From Clostridium_AQ sp900552125 (GTDB lineage Bacteria > Bacillota_I > Bacilli_A > Erysipelotrichales > Erysipelotrichaceae): a stretch of DNA of 14,350 nucleotides. Below the pieces are notes generated by a model. It made no database searches. It worked only from the letters and a program-made list of their open reading frames with translations, and was not told where the DNA came from. Positions 7,774 to 14,084 of this stretch are shown here, one piece after another. The translations under genes were made by a program, and so were the position numbers. Each line of letters opens with the position of its first letter. Within the stretch, counting starts at the first letter, position 1. The DNA lies in the NCBI GenBank assembly GCA_037892765.1, contig JBBKBW010000063.1. One strand, written 5' to 3'.

Positions 7774-7796
7774 CATATGAACATTTGTTCATATGT
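7774..7796. promoter_or_regulatory. Inverted-repeat operator for the CadC-like repressor
   Basis: A perfect palindrome: 10-base arms CATATGAACA and TGTTCATATG are separated by two bases, and one further A/T pair extends the arms to 11. ATATGAACA...TGTTCATAT is the classic ArsR/SmtB-family (CzrA, SmtB, CadC) half-site arrangement. It abuts the -10 box and covers the predicted transcription start, so bound repressor would block initiation. Confidence 0.9.
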
Positions 7797-7825
7797 ATTG
7801 TATATCATATTTTGATGTTTGTAAA
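7797..7825 (-). promoter_or_regulatory. Promoter of the cadC-cadA operon
   Basis: On the minus strand TTTACA (7820-7825), a 17-base spacer and TACAAT (7797-7802), directly followed by the operator palindrome. The start point is predicted near 7790, inside the operator. Confidence 0.85.
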
Positions 7826-7830
7826 TAGGG

Positions 7831-7861
7831 AAAAATAAAAGAACAGCAAATTTTACTGTCC
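7831..7861 (-). terminator. Intrinsic terminator of the symporter-glycerate kinase operon
   Basis: On the minus strand GGACAG pairs with CTGTTC (one G-U pair), with further A-T pairing inside, followed by TTTTATTTTT. The ascending arm contains the last codons and stop of the glycerate kinase gene. It ends 5 bases before the -35 box of the cadC promoter, insulating the metal operon. Confidence 0.83.
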
Positions 7862-8992
7862 CTTATAAAAATATTGAATAGTTTTCATTATGCCATACGT
7901 TGCGGCAGTTAATTTTTCAGGTGCCTGTTCCAAAGCCTGCTGGAAAGACATCGCTCGATCCGCAATACTATAAATACCAATAAATCCTAAATCATATAGT
8001 GACTGATAACCGATTCCCAATGCTCCGCTAATACATATACAAGGCTTTTGATAACGATTTGCTAAACGTAAAATTCCCACAGGAACTTTCCCATACACCG
8101 TCTGCTGATCACTTTGACCTTCTCCGGTAATCACTAAATCACAATCCGCAATCTCCTCTTCAATATCACTGCATGACAACAATAGATCAATACCAGGTAT
8201 CATCTTAGCTCCTAATAAGCCAATCAGCACAGCCCCAATTCCGCCAGCTGCTCCTCCCCCTTCAAATTCATTAATGTCAATACTTGTATAACGCTGAATC
8301 TGATTACGGAAATTTTCCATTCCCGTTTCAATTTTTCGAATCTGATTAGGATAGAATCCTTTTTGTTTACCAAACACATACGTAGCTCCGTTTTCACCTA
8401 ATAAATGATTTTTTACATCACATGCCGCAATTAGTTCAATATCTTCTAATTTATTTAATCTATTGAAATCAATATAACGAACCTTCTCAAGATTCATCGC
8501 CTGTGGAGATAAGTATTGATGCATACTATCATAATAACGACATCCTAAAGCCTGCAATAGACCCATACCACCATCATTAGTAGCACTGCCGCCTAATCCA
8601 ATAATAATTTTCTTACATCCCATTTCCACTGCATGTAAAATAACAGTTCCTACTCCAAAACTGCTACCAAAAAAAGGAGCTCTTTTTTCTCGTTCATGCA
8701 TATTTAAACCAATAATATTCGCTACCTCGATAACTGCTGTATTCCCATCATCAATGATTGTATACTCTGTCATGATTCTTTTTCCATAAGCATCACTTGC
8801 CTGGACAATCTGTTTCTTTCCATGACATGTTTCATGAAATGCTTCTACTGTTCCTTCTCCGCCATCGGCAATGATGTAAGACTTTGTACAGATATTAGAA
8901 TCGACTTGCCATATTCCTTCTTCCATACGTTGAGCAACCTCTCTTGAAGTCATGCAGCCTTTATAAGAATCGCAGGCTATTACAACTTTCAT
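7853..8992 (-). CDS. glxK: Glycerate kinase (GlxK/GarK family)
   Basis: A 379-residue cytosolic kinase that phosphorylates D-glycerate, by family knowledge usually to 2-phosphoglycerate, feeding lower glycolysis. Family landmarks in order: the N-terminal VVIACDSYKGCMTS (about 3-16), ADGGEGT (42-48), GLGGSATNDGGMG (132-144), a CDVKNHLLGENGAT block near residue 192, GGGAAGGIGA near 250, and TGEGQSDQQTVYGKVP near 290. The length is the family norm. The start ATG lies 4 bases after the stop of the symporter gene and uses GGGGAG at that gene's very end as ribosome binding site, so the two are translationally coupled. The pairing suggests the transporter brings in a precursor whose carbon ends as glycerate, for instance serine via hydroxypyruvate; no gene for the intermediate steps is in the window. 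Confidence 0.94.
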   Translation of the reverse strand: MKVVIACDSYKGCMTSREVAQRMEEGIWQVDSNICTKSYIIADGGEGTVEAFHETCHGKKQIVQASDAYGKRIMTEYTIIDDGNTAVIEVANIIGLNMHEREKRAPFFGSSFGVGTVILHAVEMGCKKIIIGLGGSATNDGGMGLLQALGCRYYDSMHQYLSPQAMNLEKVRYIDFNRLNKLEDIELIAACDVKNHLLGENGATYVFGKQKGFYPNQIRKIETGMENFRNQIQRYTSIDINEFEGGGAAGGIGAVLIGLLGAKMIPGIDLLLSCSDIEEEIADCDLVITGEGQSDQQTVYGKVPVGILRLANRYQKPCICISGALGIGYQSLYDLGFIGIYSIADRAMSFQQALEQAPEKLTAATYGIMKTIQYFYKGQ

Positions 8993-8996
8993 TTCA

Positions 8997-10340
8997 TCAC
9001 TCCCCTACTTTATTCATGTATTCTTTCGTTAATTTTACCACAACTCGATATAAAATTACTAGGGAAATTAGATTAGGAATTGCCATAAGTCCATTTAATG
9101 TATCCGCAACATCCCATACAAACTGTAATTCCAGCTGTGCCCCAGCCACTATGCAAATTAGAAAAAACAGCTGATAAATTCTCAACATTATATTTCCCTT
9201 CCAAAGATATCGTATACACTCTCTTGCATAATAATACCAGCCAAGTATGGAAGGAATCGCAAAGGCGACAATCGATACCGCAAATAATAAACCTCCAGCC
9301 TTGCCAAAACCTGATGTAAAACAAGCAATCGTTAGACTTACTCCTTCTAATCCGCTATCGTACAAACCACTTGTTAGAATCATCAATCCCGTAATTACAC
9401 AAACCACAATAGTATCAAAAAACACTTCAAAAATACCCCAAAAACCTTGTTCAATTGCATCAACATGTAAAACAGACGCATGTGAAATTGGAGAGCTTCC
9501 CATTCCTGCTTCATTTGAGAATACACCACGTGATATTCCATAATGAATACTTCGATCTACCACAAATCCACTAACTCCTCCTATTGAAGCAATCGGCTGA
9601 AAAGCTTCTTTTAAAATGAGTGAAATCACTCCGCCAAGCTTATCCGCATGTAGGAAAATAAGATAACAACAAGCTCCAATATATAAAATAGAAATAACAG
9701 GAATCGTAATCTCATTAAAGCGCATAATTCGATTATTTTTATCAAATATGATCCAAGCCACAAATATCGCAAGCACAACACCAATCACCCATGCAGGCAG
9801 GTCTGAATACATGGAAATTGTCTCTGTAATGGTATTGGCAGGTGTCACATTTCCAATTCCAAAAGAGGCAAAAATACATAGCACCGCAAATAATACCCCT
9901 AGAAATTCCATACGACAGCCATATTCCAAAGTCGTCATAGGTCCTCCTATATAACTTCCATCATCCATCTTTTTACGATAATGAATAGCTAACACAACCT
10001 CTGCATATTTTACCATCATACCTAAAATAGCACTGACACACATCCAAAATAAAGCACCAGGTCCACCCATAGTCAATGCAGTTGTGACACCTACTACACT
10101 ACCTACTCCTAACGTACCAGCTAAAGCAGTTGCGACTGCTTGAAACGATGTAATTCCCTGTTCCTTTTTCTTTTTTCCTAATGAGCCTATTGTCTTATTA
10201 AATATTAGGCGACAATGCGTAAATGGCAAAAACTTTAACCGTAACATAAGCCATAAACCCGTTAACAATAAAAAAAGAATCATATACTTACCCCATACGA
10301 TTCCATTAATCATCGTATTGATTCGTATCCATTTATCCAT
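8997..10340 (-). CDS. AGCS-family amino acid:cation (Na+/alanine-glycine) symporter
   Basis: A 447-residue inner-membrane transporter with about ten or eleven hydrophobic helices. The family signature is present at residues 74-100 (AGTLGVGSVVGV...GGPGALFWM), and RGVFSNEAGMGSSPISHA gives the second hallmark. AGCS members take up small neutral amino acids such as alanine or glycine with Na+ or H+. Residue 81 is Ser where GxGN (Asn) is usual. The ATG at 10340 has AAGGGGTG 7 bases upstream. The gene is translationally coupled to the downstream glycerate kinase. It is divergent from the DJ-1-like gene, and the 113 bases between them must hold both promoters; I do not see a convincing one for this strand. 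Confidence 0.93.
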   Translation of the reverse strand: MDKWIRINTMINGIVWGKYMILFLLLTGLWLMLRLKFLPFTHCRLIFNKTIGSLGKKKKEQGITSFQAVATALAGTLGVGSVVGVTTALTMGGPGALFWMCVSAILGMMVKYAEVVLAIHYRKKMDDGSYIGGPMTTLEYGCRMEFLGVLFAVLCIFASFGIGNVTPANTITETISMYSDLPAWVIGVVLAIFVAWIIFDKNNRIMRFNEITIPVISILYIGACCYLIFLHADKLGGVISLILKEAFQPIASIGGVSGFVVDRSIHYGISRGVFSNEAGMGSSPISHASVLHVDAIEQGFWGIFEVFFDTIVVCVITGLMILTSGLYDSGLEGVSLTIACFTSGFGKAGGLLFAVSIVAFAIPSILGWYYYARECIRYLWKGNIMLRIYQLFFLICIVAGAQLELQFVWDVADTLNGLMAIPNLISLVILYRVVVKLTKEYMNKVGE

Positions 10341-10418
10341 AGCTTAACACCCCTTTTTACAACATATTCTCTTCCTTATATAAAAAGAATAAAATCATGC
10401 ATCCCAATCCAAAATACG

Positions 10419-10427
10419 TGGTATAAT
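10419..10427 (+). promoter_or_regulatory. Extended -10 promoter of the DJ-1/PfpI gene
   Basis: TGG followed by a perfect TATAAT (10422-10427) forms an extended -10 element; the -35 region is poor. Transcription would start near 10434, only about 20 bases before the ATG at 10454, giving a very short leader that holds just the AAGGAGG site. Confidence 0.75.
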
Positions 10428-10453
10428 GTTTTCGTAAAAAGGAGGATTTTGTT

Positions 10454-10987
10454 ATGAAAGTAATGTGTATTTTAACAGATGGATTTGAAGAATTAGAAGC
10501 TATCGGCACAATCGCCCTATTAAGAAGAGCTGGAATTACTATTGATGTATATGCCATTGATAATACCAACGCAACTGGACGTTTTGATATCACATGTGCT
10601 AACCTAAAAGACTTAAAGGATGCGGATATCAACGCTTATGATATGCTTTTCTTACCTGGAGGACCTCATTATCAAAAACTAGAAAAGGATGAACGTGTAT
10701 TATCAATATTAAAACATTTCATTGAGAATAATAAACTAGTCAGCGCAATCTGTGCGGCTCCTACTATTTTAGGAAAACAAGGTTATCTAAAAAATAAAAA
10801 ATATACCTGCTTCACTAGTATGAACGAAGATTTTGGTGGTACTTATATTGATCAGTATACAGTAACTGATGGAAATATCATCACTGGAAGAAGTGCTGCT
10901 GCAGTAATTGACTTTGCTTTCGCAATCATCGAAAAACTGGAAGGAAAAGAAAAAGCAGATGAAGTAAAAGCGTCAATTTACTATTAA
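10454..10987 (+). CDS. DJ-1/PfpI (YajL/ThiJ) family protein
   Basis: A 177-residue protein with the DJ-1 fold. The nucleophile-elbow cysteine is Cys100 in SAICAAPTIL (human DJ-1 Cys106) and the acid that stabilises it is Glu15 in EELEAIG (human Glu18). LPGG (67-70) and the C-terminal GRSAAAVIDFAFAIIEKL helix also fit. Relatives are described as protein or nucleotide deglycases, glyoxalase III or redox chaperones, and these activities are debated, so I give only the family. Start: AAGGAGG 8 bases before the ATG. It is a single-gene unit with an extended -10 promoter upstream and a strong terminator just after its stop. It is divergent from the symporter gene with no evident functional tie. Confidence 0.92.
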   Translation: MKVMCILTDGFEELEAIGTIALLRRAGITIDVYAIDNTNATGRFDITCANLKDLKDADINAYDMLFLPGGPHYQKLEKDERVLSILKHFIENNKLVSAICAAPTILGKQGYLKNKKYTCFTSMNEDFGGTYIDQYTVTDGNIITGRSAAAVIDFAFAIIEKLEGKEKADEVKASIYY

Positions 10988-10997
10988 ATACATCTAA

Positions 10998-11024
10998 AAA
11001 CAGGTAACTTTTGTTGCCTGTTTT
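10998..11024 (+). terminator. Intrinsic terminator of the DJ-1/PfpI gene
   Basis: AAACAGGTAAC pairs with GTTGCCTGTTT (11 bp, one G-U) around a TTTT loop and is followed by further T residues. It lies 10 bases after the stop codon and separates this gene from the corA leader. Confidence 0.92.
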
Positions 11025-11129
11025 ATCATATTTCCATAACACACTATAAACAAAATTATATCTTTTTCTTCCTAACTTAAAATTTTTTCATTTTATATAA
11101 AGTTTTTCTCTTTTATTAACTTAAATTTG

Positions 11130-11138
11130 TGGTATAAT
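11130..11138 (+). promoter_or_regulatory. Extended -10 promoter of the uORF-corA transcript
   Basis: TGG directly precedes a perfect TATAAT (11133-11138); no good -35 is present. The start is predicted around 11145, so the corA transcript begins with a leader of about 113 bases that contains the upstream ORF and attenuator. The sequence before it (11025-11129) is very AT-rich and shows nothing else. Confidence 0.82.
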
Positions 11139-11162
11139 AGCACAGTCAGAAAGAAGGTGTTT

Positions 11163-11257
11163 ATATGTCTCCTGAGCCCGAGAGTCCATGTCAAAAAAAT
11201 GTAAAATATAATACAGGAGGCATATTACTTTTCCTCCTGTAAAAAGGAGGTTTTTTT
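11163..11257 (+). promoter_or_regulatory. Four-segment leader attenuator controlling corA
   Basis: Segment 1 (11163-11174, ATATGTCTCCTG, including the uORF start codon) pairs with segment 2 (11214-11225, CAGGAGGCATAT) over 12 contiguous positions, one of them G-U. Segment 2 can instead pair with segment 3: TACAGGAGG (11212-11220) with CCTCCTGTA (11233-11241), 9 perfect bp. Segment 3 can instead pair with segment 4: CCTCCT (11233-11238) with AGGAGG (11245-11250), 6 bp with a 6-base loop, followed by seven T (11251-11257). Segment 4 is the corA Shine-Dalgarno, so helix 3:4 would hide it and might also act as an intrinsic terminator. 1:2 and 3:4 can coexist (off state); 2:3 excludes both (on state). 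The pairings are read directly; the regulatory logic is inferred. Confidence 0.78.
11165..11242 (+). CDS. Leader peptide uORF upstream of corA (acidic/proline-rich N-terminus)
   Basis: A 25-codon ORF starting at ATG 11165, with AAGAAGGTG ending 5 bases upstream as a credible ribosome binding site, and ending in TAA at 11240-11242, 15 bases before the corA ATG. The peptide begins MSPEPESP, alternating proline and glutamate, and ends in a hydrophobic ILLFLL encoded by attenuator segment 3. The C-terminal part is probably dictated by the RNA pairing, so selection on the peptide most likely concerns the first eight codons. Acidic/proline-rich starts such as E. coli MgtL (MEPDPTP) destabilise translating ribosomes when Mg2+ is low, and MgtL also precedes a Mg2+ transporter gene. 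I infer the same sensing role here. It is unlikely to make a stable functional protein. Confidence 0.75.
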   Translation: MSPEPESPCQKNVKYNTGGILLFLL

Positions 11258-12202
11258 ATGTTGGAATTTTACAAAACTTTTGATAATGTCACAAAACGCA
11301 TTGAACAGCCAGAACCAGGATGCTGGATCAACGCTGTAGCACCAACACAGGAAGAAGTGGATTATTTAATTGATCATATCGGAGTCCTTCCTGAATTCAT
11401 TAAATCTTCTCTAGATGAAGAAGAAAGCTCACATATCGACTATGACGATGATGTAAATCAGACACTAGTTATCATTGATTATCCTAGTGCTGAAGAAGAT
11501 GATAATTTTGATGAAAACACATTACTTTATACGACCTTACCTTTAGGCGTCGTAATCATGAAAGGTTATGTCATCACAATCTGTTTATATGAAAACCTAA
11601 GCATCGAAGATATGGCTAATGGTAGAATCAAAGGTATAAATACGGATATGAAAACACGTTTCTTATTATTGCTTCTGCTTCGTATTTCACAACGTTTCCT
11701 TATCTATCTACGTCAGATTGATCGTATTTCTTCTCGTACAGAACAAAAATTACACCAATCTATGAGAAATCAGGAATTAATTCAAATGCTTGGTTTAGAA
11801 AAATCACTAGTATACTTTAGTACATCATTAAAAACTGATGAAGTAACTTTAAACAAAATCATGCGTGGAAGATTAATTAAGCTATATGAAGAAGATCAGG
11901 ACTTATTAGAAGATGTATTGATTGAAGTTCACCAGGCAATTGAAATGTGTAACATCTATTCCAATATCCTATCAGGTACAATGGATGCCTTTGCCTCTGT
12001 TATCTCCAATAATCTAAACATCGTTATGAAAGTATTAACAGTTATCACACTTGTTGTTCAGATTCCTGCATTAGTCTTTGCATTTTATGGTATGAACGTA
12101 ACTGGTTTTGGAAACACTCATTGGTGGTTCCCAACTTTCATCTCTGTGGTTGCTTGTCTAATTGCCATATGGATTTTTAAAAAGAAAGATATGTTTCACT
12201 AA
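11258..12202 (+). CDS. corA: CorA-family magnesium (divalent cation) transporter
   Basis: A 314-residue 2-TM-GxN family channel, normally a homopentamer in the cytoplasmic membrane that carries Mg2+ inward. The large N-terminal cytosolic domain includes an acidic stretch (about residues 46-90, rich in Asp and Glu) that could take part in Mg2+-dependent gating. A long helical region follows, then two C-terminal transmembrane segments. The first ends in the selectivity signature YGMN (Gly278-Met279-Asn280); the second (about 289-307) is followed by a basic KKKD tail. The length matches CorA (about 310-320). AGGAGG lies 7 bases before the ATG, separated by a pure T run, and is part of the leader attenuator. 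Monocistronic apart from the uORF, it ends at a strong two-way terminator. Co2+ or Ni2+ transport is possible, as in other CorA proteins. Confidence 0.94.
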   Translation: MLEFYKTFDNVTKRIEQPEPGCWINAVAPTQEEVDYLIDHIGVLPEFIKSSLDEEESSHIDYDDDVNQTLVIIDYPSAEEDDNFDENTLLYTTLPLGVVIMKGYVITICLYENLSIEDMANGRIKGINTDMKTRFLLLLLLRISQRFLIYLRQIDRISSRTEQKLHQSMRNQELIQMLGLEKSLVYFSTSLKTDEVTLNKIMRGRLIKLYEEDQDLLEDVLIEVHQAIEMCNIYSNILSGTMDAFASVISNNLNIVMKVLTVITLVVQIPALVFAFYGMNVTGFGNTHWWFPTFISVVACLIAIWIFKKKDMFH

Positions 12203-12206
12203 TAGG

Positions 12207-12256
12207 AAAACACCTCATTACTTGTGTGCCTATACAAATAATGAGGTGTTTTTTTA
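12207..12256. terminator. Bidirectional intrinsic terminator between corA and the DUF308 gene
   Basis: ACACCTCATTA pairs with TAATGAGGTGT (11 bp, extended by flanking A/T pairs); a small inner TTGT/ACAA helix closes the loop. T runs flank it on both strands, so it can end corA on the plus strand and the convergent DUF308 gene, whose stop codon it overlaps, on the minus strand. Confidence 0.93.
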
Positions 12257-12841
12257 TTTCTCAATGATTTCATAACCCTCTTCATCTAACTGTATATTTT
12301 TTCTATTATAACGTTTCATCACATGTCGATAATAAAGGATTGTATAAAAATTCGCAGCTGCATCCAGCAACAATAAGAAACTAAATAAATTTTGTAATGT
12401 ATGTGGCTGCATCTTAATCAATATAATACTCATACCTAAGAGGATAGGCACAACAGCTAAGCCTAAATGAATTTTCCATTGTCTATCCTGTAATCTAAAT
12501 AAATTCATAGAAAACTGCAGACGAAGTGTCGCATCCAAAACAACTACCCCTGATATAACATTAGGATAATTATCCACAATTAGATTGGGTTTTGTCGCTA
12601 CAATCAATCCTGCCATGCAGTATAGTACACCAAAAGAAAAACTATAATCATCAGGCTTTTGATAATCTTTCTTAAAGAAATAAATTAAAACTTGAAAGAA
12701 CCCTATCAGAATAATGATAATACCCGCAATCTGAAAGAAATTCAAAAACTTCTCTTTTTCAATTACATAAGATAGAATCGAAAAAATGATATAAAAGATA
12801 GAAAGCACAAAAAGTTTCCAATTCTCTATTTTAAAATTCAT
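12254..12841 (-). CDS. DUF308 (HdeD-like) family membrane protein
   Basis: A 195-residue integral membrane protein with about six short hydrophobic helices arranged as repeated pairs, as in DUF308/HdeD proteins. Glycine-containing segments such as FQIAGIIIILIGFFQVLIYF (about 36-55), SFGVLYCMAGLIVATKP and GVVVLDATLRLQFSMNL fit the family's G...L..G...P pattern. The tail after about residue 170 is charged and cytoplasmic (RHVMKRYNRK...EEGYEIIEK). Family members are linked to acid or general stress in some bacteria, but the function here is unknown. AGGAGG lies 7 bases before the ATG. It starts 54 bases after the yeiH gene with no terminator between, so the two may share a transcript; a separate weak promoter is also possible. 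Confidence 0.78.
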   Translation of the reverse strand: MNFKIENWKLFVLSIFYIIFSILSYVIEKEKFLNFFQIAGIIIILIGFFQVLIYFFKKDYQKPDDYSFSFGVLYCMAGLIVATKPNLIVDNYPNVISGVVVLDATLRLQFSMNLFRLQDRQWKIHLGLAVVPILLGMSIILIKMQPHTLQNLFSFLLLLDAAANFYTILYYRHVMKRYNRKNIQLDEEGYEIIEK

Positions 12842-12861
12842 AATATGACCTCCTATACTTA

Positions 12862-12870
12862 ATCATATCA
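12862..12870 (-). promoter_or_regulatory. Possible extended -10 promoter for the DUF308 gene
   Basis: On the minus strand TGA followed by TATGAT (12862-12867) gives an extended -10 element about 20 bases before the DUF308 start. The -35 region is poor. Transcription may instead come from the yeiH side. Confidence 0.4.
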
Positions 12871-12895
12871 CTTTTTTCTTCTTATATCCTCTTTT

Positions 12896-13927
12896 TTACC
12901 ATATTTTAAGCATATACTGCATCCATAATGATACAATCGTTATTCCTACCCAGCAACAAAATCCTAAAAGAATCGGTTTTCCTCCATTTTTAATCAGTTT
13001 CACAATATCAGTATTCAAACCAATGGAAGCCATTGCCATAATAATAAAGAATTTACTTAATTCCTTTAACGGAAGAAATACTTCATTTGAAATATGAAAT
13101 ACATTAGTAGAAATCGTTGTGATAATAGATGCCATAAGAAAGTAAAGAATGAAGAATGGAAATACTTTCTTCCATGAGAATGTACTTGTTTTACTTTTTT
13201 CTCCAGCTTTGCGCATTTTAAAATATGCTAAGCCTAAAGTAATAGGGATAATAGCCAATGTACGTGTCAATTTAACTGTCACAGCTTTATCTAAAGTGGC
13301 ACTTCCTAAATGATACATGCTATCCCAAGTAGAAGCAGTTGCGGTAACACTAGAAGTATCATTAACAGCAGTTCCTGCAAACACACCAAAGCCTTCACTG
13401 CCTTGAAAATGTAATAGCGTACCTAACCAAGGAAAGATAATCGCTGCTAATACATTAAACAAAAAAATAACTGAAATTGCTGTTGCGACCTCCTCATCAT
13501 CAGCTTCAATCACAGGAGCACTTGCGGCAATCGCAGAACCTCCACAGATGGATGAACCAACACCAACCAAAGTCGCAATATTGCTAGAAATCTTCATTCT
13601 TTTTTTCAACACATAAGCAATTACCAGCGATGTTGTAATCGTGGATAAAATAATCGGAAGTGATTGTTTACCAGTCTTTGCGATTACCGATAAATTAAGT
13701 CCAAACCCTAACAATATAACTGCATATTGTAATACTTTTTTAGAAGTAAATGTAATTCCAGCTTGAAATTGCTGTTTTTCTTTTATACATAACGTTACTA
13801 TCATTCCAATTAAAATCGCAAATACAGGCCCTCCAATAATAGGAAACTTTTTCCCTAAGAATAGGGCAATACAGCCTATAAAAAAACATAGTAAAATTCC
13901 TTTACCTTTTTCCTTAATAAAAATCAT
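12896..13927 (-). CDS. yeiH: YeiH/UPF0324 family putative sulfate exporter
   Basis: A 343-residue polytopic membrane protein with about ten helices. Family landmarks are the GFGLNLSVI segment, GVGSSICGGSAIAASAPVI followed by EADDEEVATAISVIFLFNVLA, and FAGTAVNDTSSVTATA. The C-terminal half repeats the helix pattern and carries MASIGLNTDI. YeiH-like proteins are annotated as putative sulfate exporters on limited evidence, so the substrate is open. The ATG at 13927 is chosen because AAAGGAG lies 9 bases upstream; the in-frame TTG at 13948 lies just upstream of that binding site. A TATACT about 40 bases before the ATG may be its -10 box. The DUF308 gene follows after 54 bases. Confidence 0.92.
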   Translation of the reverse strand: MIFIKEKGKGILLCFFIGCIALFLGKKFPIIGGPVFAILIGMIVTLCIKEKQQFQAGITFTSKKVLQYAVILLGFGLNLSVIAKTGKQSLPIILSTITTSLVIAYVLKKRMKISSNIATLVGVGSSICGGSAIAASAPVIEADDEEVATAISVIFLFNVLAAIIFPWLGTLLHFQGSEGFGVFAGTAVNDTSSVTATASTWDSMYHLGSATLDKAVTVKLTRTLAIIPITLGLAYFKMRKAGEKSKTSTFSWKKVFPFFILYFLMASIITTISTNVFHISNEVFLPLKELSKFFIIMAMASIGLNTDIVKLIKNGGKPILLGFCCWVGITIVSLWMQYMLKIW

Positions 13928-14036
13928 ATTATTTTTCTCCTTTATCAACTTAAATTGCTAAATCAGTATACTACGCAATGGAAAAAAATGAAAATTAGAA
14001 ATATTTATGCATACATAATTTTCTCTTATCCAATAT

Positions 14037-14077
14037 GAAAAGAAAGGATTCACAAACCCTTCCCAATGAATTCCTTT
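14037..14077 (-). terminator. Probable intrinsic terminator of the 48-residue gene
   Basis: On the minus strand AAAGGA-A-TTCA pairs with TGAATCCTTT (10 bp with one bulged base) around a 14-base loop and is followed by CTTTTC. It lies just past the stop codon of the small gene, between it and yeiH. The T tract is short. Confidence 0.6.
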
Positions 14078-14084
14078 TACTACA

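Noticed and set aside
7759..7776. Upstream ATG giving a 125-residue ArsR regulator
   Set aside because: It lies within the operator and at the expected transcript start without a binding site; the ATG at 7758 has GGAG and gives residue numbering identical to CadC.
10357..10365. Minimal ATG-TTG-TAA ORF just before the symporter gene (minus strand), with GGAAGAG upstream
   Set aside because: A two-codon ORF arises easily by chance in AT-rich sequence, and no accompanying RNA structure was seen; noted only because another leader ORF exists in the window.
10357..10632. Minus-strand ORF of 91 codons overlapping the DJ-1/PfpI gene
   Set aside because: It is antisense to the conserved DJ-1 start region and has no credible ribosome binding site; the plus-strand gene explains the sequence.
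11139..11257. M-box (ykoK) or another known Mg2+/metal riboswitch before corA
   Set aside because: The leader is only about 113 bases, and I recognise none of the conserved M-box or yybP-ykoY core sequences. Its structure is explained by the uORF and alternating helices.
13928..13948. TTG start extending the YeiH protein by seven residues
   Set aside because: The AAAGGAG binding site lies between this TTG and the ATG at 13927, so the ATG is the start.
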